In this document: positions 13,840 to 18,169 of the stretch, piece after piece
Position numbering within the stretch: position 1 is the first letter of the stretch
How the letters are laid out: each line of letters opens with the position of its first letter
NCBI GenBank assembly: GCA_905373325.1
Contig: CAJPTB010000002.1
Location: 1-18,169, forward strand
DNA length: 18,169 bases
From: an uncultured Ancrocorticia sp.
Lineage (GTDB): Bacteria; Actinomycetota; Actinomycetes; Actinomycetales; Actinomycetaceae
Direction: 5' to 3'
Translations under genes and position numbers: made by a program
Notes under the pieces: model-generated
What the model was told of the DNA's origin: nothing
Database searches by the model: none
What the model saw: only the letters and a program-made list of their open reading frames with translations

Positions 13840-14295
13840 ATGAGAGGGTTATTCACTTCTAGTTCGTCTCAAGAGATTGACACCCGCTATGCGGGGCATG
13901 TCTTACAGATTATCGAAGATTGCGCGAATGATCACGCTGACGGGTGGGCTAAACTCGGCTTTCTAGTCAACCAGATCCTCGATAAGCCTGGTGTAACAAT
14001 GTATGCGACAGTTGTCTGGAATGGCCAGAAGTAAGACGAGTGGTTCCCGGAGTTAGCTGTAAAGGCGCTTGTCGAAATTTTCGCGGATTGACAGGATAAG
14101 TTGATTGCCAGTGGTATTTCAAATTGGACGGCGATGTTTTTCGGTGCTGTTCCGCTAGCTGATGGAAACACCCGCACTCTCTGGCTCCCGAATTATGCCG
14201 AAGATTACGGCAAGTGGAAGATCACTCTCGATGTTCCAAACTGGCCGAGGGTTGAGGCCGAGCTCAACAGGCTGGCGGCCAGAGTGCAGGTGTAA
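13840..14295 (+). pseudogene. YezG-like immunity protein, copy 5, two nonsense mutations
   Basis: The frame shows the whole family pattern in one reading frame: SSQEIDTRYAGHVLQIIEDC, DGWAKLGFLVNQ, VVWNGQK, then TAA at 14032-14034, DEWFPELAV, then TGA at 14089-14091, QDKLIASG, NWTAMFFGAV, DGNTRTLWLPNYAEDYGKWKI, and WPRVEAELNRLAARVQV. Comparison with copy 1 (KKYDKWFPE and DWQQE) shows that the TAA replaces a Tyr codon and the TGA a Trp codon, each by a single base change. No frameshift or deletion is seen, so inactivation is recent. The 3' half is nearly identical to copy 3. The start is taken at the ATG at 13840, though the ribosome binding site is poor. Confidence 0.8.
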
Positions 14296-14430
14296 AGTCT
14301 CTGGTCCATCTGCCCTAGTTTCCCGACAGCGGGTAGGTAGATAGGTGAACACAGTGCCTTCAGTTTCGTCCGAGCGCTGGGGAGGGAAGCGGCAGATGCA
14401 CTGACGCCAGCAGTGTCGCGAACAGCAAAT

Positions 14431-14453
14431 CCCCGGCCTAATCTCGGCCGGGG
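14431..14453 (-). terminator. terminator of tRNA-Ser(GCU)
   Basis: CCCCGGCC and GGCCGGGG form a perfect 8-bp GC stem with a 7-nt loop, 24 nt beyond the 3' end of the minus-strand tRNA. On that strand ATTTGCTGTT follows, only modestly T-rich. It could also stop plus-strand transcripts from the immunity array. Confidence 0.6.
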
Positions 14454-14477
14454 CTTGCGTAGGGCCGTTAGGCTCTG

Positions 14478-14567
14478 CGGAGACGGCGGGATTTGAACCC
14501 GCGAGGGGCTTTGAACCCCTACCTTCTTAGCAGGAAGGCGCACTCGACCGGACTATGCGACGTCTCC
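14478..14567 (-). tRNA. tRNA-Ser (anticodon GCU)
   Basis: The minus strand folds as a class II tRNA of 90 nt. The acceptor stem is GGAGACG/CGTCTCC with discriminator G. The anticodon stem CCTTC/GAAGG encloses the loop CTGCTAA, giving anticodon GCT, which reads AGC/AGU serine codons. The long variable arm GGGG/CCCC is typical of tRNA-Ser, and the T arm has GGTTCAAATCC. CCA is not coded. A TATCCT box at 14578-14583 could be its -10, 11 nt upstream. Confidence 0.95.
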
Positions 14568-14577
14568 AACACCATCA

Positions 14578-14583
14578 AGGATA
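14578..14583 (-). promoter_or_regulatory. candidate -10 box of tRNA-Ser(GCU)
   Basis: TATCCT on the minus strand lies 10 nt before the mature tRNA 5' end. TGGATC, 17 bp further upstream, is a weak -35. The spacing suits a tRNA promoter with a short leader. Confidence 0.35.
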
Positions 14584-14645
14584 GCGTGTTTGTTTCGCTC
14601 GATCCACCGGGCCTGTTGCCCATTGACTTGTGGAGTGAGCCTGCC

Positions 14646-14709
14646 GAGCCTGCCCGCCGCCGGTGAGCGTGAGCCTGTCCGCCGCCGGTGAGCGTGAGCC
14701 TTCCCGCCG
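14646..14709 (+). repeat. 25-bp tandem repeat, 2.5 copies
   Basis: Units start at 14646, 14671 and 14696 with GAGCCTG/TCCCGCCG. The first two differ at one base (C or T at position 8); the third is partial. It is non-coding. Confidence 0.85.
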
Positions 14710-14783
14710 TAGCCGAATACGGCCTCGAAACTGCGCTTCGCGGTGGCGGCGTACCTGAGGGCTGGATCGGCGAGCGCCGTTTA

Positions 14784-14803
14784 GCGGGGTGCTTTCACCC
14801 CGC
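14784..14803 (-). terminator. perfect hairpin, possible terminator of the lipoprotein gene
   Basis: GCGGGGTG and CACCCCGC pair without mismatch around a 4-nt loop. It lies about 180 nt beyond the lipoprotein stop on the minus strand. No T-run follows in either direction, so termination is uncertain. Confidence 0.35.
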
Positions 14804-14884
14804 GGCTCAGCGAGATTTGAGAGGAGGAAGACGGATTCCGAGGGAAGGCCAAGCCGCCCTTCAGATCCCCGCGACCAAAGAGAA

Positions 14885-14916
14885 GGAAGGGGCCGGAAAG
14901 GGAAGGGGCCGGAAAG
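14885..14916 (+). repeat. 16-bp exact tandem duplication
   Basis: GGAAGGGGCCGGAAAG occurs twice in direct succession in the non-coding spacer, with no mismatch, so it is recent. Confidence 0.85.
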
Positions 14917-14983
14917 AGACGCCTGAACTCAGCTCCGCCTGGGAGAAGGCGAGGAGGGCTGGCGGGACAAGTCCCATGAGCGT

Positions 14984-15769
14984 TCAGTTCCGTGCAACCT
15001 GGGAGAAGGCCATGACGAGCCGGCACGAGACGGCCCGCGAGCTGTTGGGCACCTTGAGGTCGGTCGATTCGGTCGTCAGATCGAGTCGTGTGACGGCCTG
15101 CGAGGCGGGGTCGTACTCGATCGTGGCCTCGCGCACGCGGAATGTGCCGTCTTGGGCGCACGGCGCGAAGCCCGCCTGCCGTTCCTGCGCGAGCGGCGCG
15201 TTCACCCGCCCGACGGAGAAGACCGTTTTCTCGGCTTGCACGGTTCCGCGTTTCGCGTGCCGCAGGAGGTAGGCGAACTTGCCCTTCCAGAACATGTGGC
15301 CGACGTCGGACTTCGGATCCGACGGCGAGACCGACGCAGCCTCGTTCCCGTTCCACGTCACGTCGTAGACCCCGCCGAAGTCCCTGTGCGTGGGGTTCGC
15401 ATTGGCGGCGTCGTTCGAGAAGACCTGCATCGTCACGCGTGCGGACGCCATCGACTTGACCGACGCCAGAACCGAGCCCTTGCTCGCCTTGCCTGCGCTG
15501 CTCGCCGGCGAAGGCTTCGGGTTCCGCCGGCTGTTCGGGGAGCCGCCGTCCGAGGATCCCGACGACGCCGAAGCGCGGCCCGCTCCCGGCGCTTCGGAAT
15601 CGACGCTCGACGTCGCGGAATCGGCTCTCGATGAGGCTGAGCGGCCGTTTGATGCGGCGGTCGCTGCAATATTGGAGGCGTCGTGCGTTGCCGGGGCGGA
15701 GTCCGAGCCGCACGACGAGAGCAGGAGACAGAGGCAGGCCGCGCTCGCGGCAAAAGCCGAGTTCTTCAT
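14984..15769 (-). CDS. lipoprotein of unknown function
   Basis: A 261-residue exported lipoprotein. The signal peptide MKNSAFAASAACLCLLLSSC has the lipobox LSSC with C20 as the lipidated residue, so the protein should sit on the outer face of the membrane. Residues about 21-100 are a Ser/Ala/Gly/Asp-rich disordered linker. The folded part (about 100-261) has strand-like blocks VTMQVFSNDA, YDVTWNGNE, HMFWKGKFAYLLR, TVQAEKTVFSVG, and two cysteines (FAPC, VSCRL) that might form a disulfide. I recognise no family. AAAGGG precedes the ATG well. The region before it holds a near-exact direct repeat at 15788 and 15812. Confidence 0.82.
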   Translation of the reverse strand: MKNSAFAASAACLCLLLSSCGSDSAPATHDASNIAATAASNGRSASSRADSATSSVDSEAPGAGRASASSGSSDGGSPNSRRNPKPSPASSAGKASKGSVLASVKSMASARVTMQVFSNDAANANPTHRDFGGVYDVTWNGNEAASVSPSDPKSDVGHMFWKGKFAYLLRHAKRGTVQAEKTVFSVGRVNAPLAQERQAGFAPCAQDGTFRVREATIEYDPASQAVTRLDLTTESTDLKVPNSSRAVSCRLVMAFSQVARN

Positions 15770-15787
15770 CGAAGCCCTTTCGAAATG

Positions 15788-15825
15788 GGTGAGTCACTTC
15801 GTTTAAAGTGTGGTGAGCTACTTCA
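15788..15825. promoter_or_regulatory. 14-bp direct repeat upstream of the lipoprotein gene
   Basis: GGTGAGTCACTTCG at 15788 and GGTGAGCTACTTCA at 15812 match at 11 of 14 positions with a 24-bp period. They lie 20-60 bp before the lipoprotein start on its strand, in an AT-richer stretch, so they may be two binding sites for one regulator. They could equally be a chance slippage product. Confidence 0.3.
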
Positions 15826-16055
15826 TCGTACACCGGCTGTCCCCGTCGGCGAGGGCATTTGGACCGCCGTGTTGACGCGATTTCTGCGGCTCGCTCCGCG
15901 TCTCCGCAGTCGTTGTCTTGCTCGATGGCTGCCTCCGGCGTAGCGTTCCTTTGCCAAACCTTCTGCGCCGTATGCCTTCGTCTTTGCTCTCTATTCGCCG
16001 GCCTCGTCCGATTTGCATGTCTCCGTCGGCTTCCGAGGCCGTCGAACGTTCGTGC

Positions 16056-16061
16056 TAGAAT
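16056..16061 (+). promoter_or_regulatory. candidate -10 box of the Pr6Pr-type gene
   Basis: TAGAAT lies 7 nt before the open TTG at 16068 and 60 nt before the preferred ATG. The same hexamer precedes the GNAT gene and tRNA-Ser(UGA). The -35 region (TTCCGA at 16031) is weak and a little too far. Confidence 0.4.
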
Positions 16062-16121
16062 CGACACTTGGGAATCAAGCCCGAAAAGAAGCGAAAAGGA
16101 AAGGGGAAAGCGATACCGAAA

Positions 16122-16775
16122 ATGGAAGCGAAGCAGACGAGGGTGAAATGTCGCGGCATCCAAATGGTCAACGCCTTGGCAATCATTTTTCTGGGTGTGA
16201 CGGGTGTCTACGTGCAGATGTATCCGTTCAAATGGTTCCAGTTCACTTATTACACGCTGATGTCGAACTCTTTGGTTGTGCTTTTCTTTGGCCTGCATTT
16301 GGTTTTGCTCGCCACTGGTCGCACGGGGGTCCTCAGGTCGAAGGGGTACCTTCGCGTGAAGGCGGCGGTGACCACCGCCATTCTCATGACCTTTTTTACT
16401 TTCGGGATTCTGCTGTTGCCGAAGACTGACCCTTCGGAAGTGCTGGCCTACGACAATTTGACGGTCCACTTCATCGTTCCGATCCTTGTGGCCGCAGACT
16501 GGCTGCTCTTCGACCCGCGTGGCTCTTACCGCCGGACCGAGCCCCTGCTGTGGACGGCCCTTCCCCTCGCCTATCTCTTCTACGCCTTGGTTCGGGGAAT
16601 CGTCTTCAACGTTCCGATTCCCGAGAACGAAGACAGCCCGTTCCCATATTTCTTCCTTAACGGACGCCAGATCGGGTGGGGCACTGTAACCCTCTACTGC
16701 GTGGTGATGCTGGTCCTATTTGTGCTTCTCGGCTACGCAATGTACTGGATCAAACGCGGCAAAAAGCGGGCGTAG
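16122..16775 (+). CDS. Pr6Pr family membrane protein
   Basis: A 217-residue integral membrane protein with six predicted helices. They fall at NALAIIFLGVTGVYVQMY, SLVVLFFGLHLVLLA, AVTTAILMTFFTFGILLL, HFIVPILVAADWLLF, LWTALPLAYLFYALVRGIVF and TLYCVVMLVLFVLLGYAMYW. The pattern fits the Pr6Pr family: YYTLMSN in the first loop, HFIVPILVAADWLLFD in the fourth helix, and FPYFFLN before the last helix. The family has no established function. The ATG at 16122 is preferred, with AAGGGGAAAG about 11 nt upstream. A TTG at 16068 would add 18 very basic residues and would be leaderless behind the TAGAAT box. Confidence 0.82.
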   Translation: MEAKQTRVKCRGIQMVNALAIIFLGVTGVYVQMYPFKWFQFTYYTLMSNSLVVLFFGLHLVLLATGRTGVLRSKGYLRVKAAVTTAILMTFFTFGILLLPKTDPSEVLAYDNLTVHFIVPILVAADWLLFDPRGSYRRTEPLLWTALPLAYLFYALVRGIVFNVPIPENEDSPFPYFFLNGRQIGWGTVTLYCVVMLVLFVLLGYAMYWIKRGKKRA

Positions 16776-16801
16776 ACAGACGCCGTCAAGGCCGGTGTGG
16801 G

Positions 16802-16818
16802 GAGGCGGGAAAGGCCTC
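16802..16818. terminator. small hairpin between convergent genes
   Basis: GAGGC and GCCTC pair around a 7-nt loop, followed by TT on the plus strand, right before the stop of the converging Cass2-like gene. It is a weak candidate for a terminator of the Pr6Pr-type gene. Confidence 0.3.
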
Positions 16819-17247
16819 TTAAGGCAGCGCGATGTAGACGGTGCAGGATGTCTTCCCGCTCTCGACCTCGCTCAGCTCGTAATCCACGGTGAATGCGCGC
16901 TTGAGCTCGCCGGATTGCGTGTCGTTCCACACCCGCTGCCAGGCGAGCTCAGTGGCGGCTGCGACGTCGCCGTCGTCGGTCTCCCCTCGGTAGACGCGGA
17001 AGCGCCCCTCCTTCGCCTCGCTTTCGAGCTGTTCGACGAAGTCCTTCTTCACGCCCATGACGCTCAGGTCATAGTTGCCGGATTCGTCGCTTTCGTAGTT
17101 GGAGTAGCGGGAGATGATCGTCCCATTCGGGGGGAGGTCCAGATTGAACTTGCCGTTCATGATGTCCGTCCACAGATTGCCTATCTGCGTCATGCCCTCC
17201 AGGGAGTTGTTGGTTCGAATGGTGACCGCTCGCAGTTGGTAGTTCAT
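16819..17247 (-). CDS. GyrI-like / Cass2-type effector-binding protein
   Basis: A 142-residue cytoplasmic protein consisting of one effector-binding domain of the GyrI/AraC-ligand type, close to the integron-associated Cass2 form. Seen: IRTNNS, a helix IGNLWTDIMNG, SRYSNYESDESGNYDLSVMGV (ligand-pocket strand with acidic residues), GRFRVYRG, AWQRVWNDTQSGELKRAFTVDYEL, and the end CTVYIALP. Such domains bind small, often cationic drugs; no DNA-binding domain is attached. The ATG at 17247 has AGGGAGAG before it. The frame runs on upstream into the tRNA gene, so that part is not coding. It begins only 36 nt behind tRNA-Ser(UGA) on the same strand and may share its transcript. Confidence 0.85.
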   Translation of the reverse strand: MNYQLRAVTIRTNNSLEGMTQIGNLWTDIMNGKFNLDLPPNGTIISRYSNYESDESGNYDLSVMGVKKDFVEQLESEAKEGRFRVYRGETDDGDVAAATELAWQRVWNDTQSGELKRAFTVDYELSEVESGKTSCTVYIALP

Positions 17248-17283
17248 GTCTCTCCCTTGGTTGCGTGTACGTCCCTTTGTTCG

Positions 17284-17371
17284 CGGAAGGTAAGGGATTC
17301 GAACCCTTGGTGCGGGGTCGCCGCACAACGGTTTTCAAGACCGTCACATTCGGCCGCTCTGTCAACCTTCC
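17284..17371 (-). tRNA. tRNA-Ser (anticodon UGA)
   Basis: The minus strand folds as a class II tRNA of 88 nt. The acceptor stem is GGAAGGT/ACCTTCC with discriminator G. The anticodon stem ACGGT/ACCGT encloses CTTGAAA, giving anticodon TGA for UCN serine codons. The long variable arm TGCGG/CCGCA is typical of tRNA-Ser, and the T arm has GGTTCGAATCC. CCA is not coded. It is 36 nt before the Cass2-like gene. Confidence 0.95.
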
Positions 17372-17391
17372 ATTGTTTGATAGGCACGTTG

Positions 17392-17397
17392 ATTCTA
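17392..17397 (-). promoter_or_regulatory. candidate -10 box of tRNA-Ser(UGA)
   Basis: TAGAAT on the minus strand lies 20 nt before the mature tRNA 5' end, which would give a leader of about 14 nt. No clear -35 is seen. Confidence 0.4.
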
Positions 17398-17488
17398 GCG
17401 CATACCTTCCGAACGCGCACTGGGACCGGATTCTCCTCCCCATTGATGTCTTCGGGCATGCGACGATAACGGACGCAGCGAGCGAATG

Positions 17489-18169
17489 TCACGCTTCGGT
17501 CGGTTCGTTTCCTTCGCCTTCGCTCCTTCCCCCTTCCCGGTCCTTGACCGCGGCGAGGGCGATTCCAGGTATGACGAGTATCGCCGCCATGCCCGGCAGG
17601 ACGATGCCGGAGTCGTTGAGCCCGAAAGCGAGCGCCATGCACATGCCCAATGAGATGAGGCCAAGCCGAAGGCCTTCGAACGTTCGGCCTTCCAGCGGAC
17701 GGAGAGACCAGCTCTCCTCTGCCCGGATCCTCGTCCGCCGCGCCCATTCCCGGAGGCGAAGCCAGACAAGCTCCGCCCACATATGGCACCACGCGACGGC
17801 GCGCCTCAGCTTCGACCTTTCGTCGATGGCGTCCTCTGCCAATGTGCCCGTCTGCCTGTGCTCTGTGCCGCCTTCCTCGCGCGCTGCTCCGGCCCGTTCG
17901 GGCGCTGCTCTGCCTCCCTCGTGCGTTGCTCCGGCCCGTTCAGCCGATCGGTGGGCGTCGACGGTGCTGGTTTCGGCTTTGACGGACGCGCTTGCGCCCG
18001 CTTCAGCGCGGTCGGCTGCGTACGAGAGGACGCCGCCTGCGTGAGAGGAAACGCCGCCTTCGCGAGAGGAAACTCCGCCTGCATATGAAAGGGCTCTGTC
18101 TGTGCGCGAGAGGGCGCCGCCGGCGTCGTCGGGATTCTTAGGGACGCGCACGAGGTGAATGAGGCAGAG
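17489..18169 (-). CDS. membrane protein of unknown function, 5' end outside the window
   Basis: The frame is open to the window edge on the minus strand. A GTG at 18151 is possible, but the frame goes on through LCLIHL, so the protein is probably longer. From the N-terminal side: five heptapeptide repeats (AGGALSR, TDRALSY, AGGVSSR, EGGVSSH, AGGVLSY), an Ala/Glu/Arg-rich linker with ERAGA twice, a basic and Trp-rich stretch (CHMWAELVWLRLREWARRTR), two hydrophobic segments (LGLISLGMCMALAFGL and SGIVLPGMAAILVIPGIALAAV) and a charged tail. No family is recognised. The competing plus-strand frame runs through the tRNA gene and lacks such features. It reads toward tRNA-Ser(UGA). Confidence 0.6.
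   Translation of the reverse strand, partial: LCLIHLVRVPKNPDDAGGALSRTDRALSYAGGVSSREGGVSSHAGGVLSYAADRAEAGASASVKAETSTVDAHRSAERAGATHEGGRAAPERAGAAREEGGTEHRQTGTLAEDAIDERSKLRRAVAWCHMWAELVWLRLREWARRTRIRAEESWSLRPLEGRTFEGLRLGLISLGMCMALAFGLNDSGIVLPGMAAILVIPGIALAAVKDREGGRSEGEGNEPTEA
18020..18124 (-). repeat. 21-bp tandem repeat coding a heptapeptide, five units
   Basis: Units at 18020, 18041, 18062, 18083 and 18104, each 21 bp, code seven residues with consensus AGGV(S/L)S(R/Y/H). Units 1-3 are close and unit 4 is the most diverged. It lies in the N-terminal soluble part of the membrane protein. Confidence 0.8.

Larger units (their letters stand above)
14568..14983. other. repeat-rich spacer between tRNA-Ser and lipoprotein gene
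   Basis: I see no gene in these 416 bp. The spacer holds three separate repeats: 25-bp units at 14646-14709, a perfect hairpin at 14784-14803, and two exact 16-bp units at 14885-14916. A further 13-bp word, CCTGGGAGAAGGC, occurs at 14938 and again inside the 3' end of the lipoprotein gene at 14999. Confidence 0.55.

Noticed and set aside
13840..14295. Recoding of TAA/TGA in immunity copy 5
   Set aside because: Two different stop codons at ordinary Tyr and Trp positions, with no stimulating structure seen, fit simple decay better than recoding.
14781..16469. A 562-codon open frame on the minus strand
   Set aside because: It covers the lipoprotein gene, the spacer and part of the Pr6Pr-type gene in another frame. 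It is rich in Arg/His/Gln, with no domain pattern, as usual for shadow frames in high-GC DNA.
17265..18044. A 259-codon open frame on the plus strand at the right end
   Set aside because: It runs through tRNA-Ser(UGA), and its product is Ser/Arg/Pro-rich without hydrophobic segments. The minus-strand frame has membrane segments and repeats.
1..18169. CRISPR arrays or insertion sequences
   Set aside because: No regularly spaced repeats with unique spacers and no transposase-like protein were seen. The tandem repeats have no spacers.

Overview
This window comes from a high-GC Gram-positive bacterium, most likely an actinomycete. GTG and TTG starts are common, several starts look leaderless, there is an EspC-type type VII secretion gene, the glucokinase is of the ROK type and next to a DUF4921/GalT-like gene, and the tRNAs do not encode CCA. 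A family such as Actinomycetaceae would fit, but that is an inference and no taxonomic marker gene is present.

Region 1 (1-1602) holds the 3' end of an ABC importer ATPase, carrying an unusual 12-residue repeat insert, and a GNAT acetyltransferase. Region 2 (1865-6145) is an array of five same-strand paralogues. Each has one N-terminal membrane helix and a cytoplasmic domain of no family I can name with confidence. They fall into two subtypes, and one has had its C-terminus frameshifted by a recent 34-bp tandem duplication. Region 3 (6258-8462, minus strand) is a two-gene operon, a ROK glucokinase followed with no gap by a DUF4921/GalT-like protein.

Region 4 (8931-14295) is the most notable part, a type VII secretion (T7SS) effector locus. 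A YbaB/EbfC-like gene overlaps an EspC-like gene by 4 nt. A 534-residue polymorphic toxin follows, with a helical WXG-type N-terminus, a proline-rich hinge and a C-terminus resembling DNA/RNA non-specific endonucleases. Behind it stand five homologous YezG/DUF600-like immunity genes: four intact, one killed by two nonsense mutations, plus a scrap of a further copy fused to the tail of copy 3. The array has lower GC than its surroundings (about 28% in one 100-bp spacer), and patchwork identity between copies points to active recombination. The toxin-immunity pairing matches the known Bacillus YeeF-YezG pairing.

Region 5 (14296-18169) contains tRNA-Ser(GCU), a repeat-rich spacer, a lipoprotein, a Pr6Pr-type membrane protein, a Cass2/GyrI-like effector-binding protein 36 nt behind tRNA-Ser(UGA), and the 3' part of a membrane protein with a heptapeptide repeat. 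Short tandem duplications recur through the window, in genes and between them, and seem to be a general feature of this genome.
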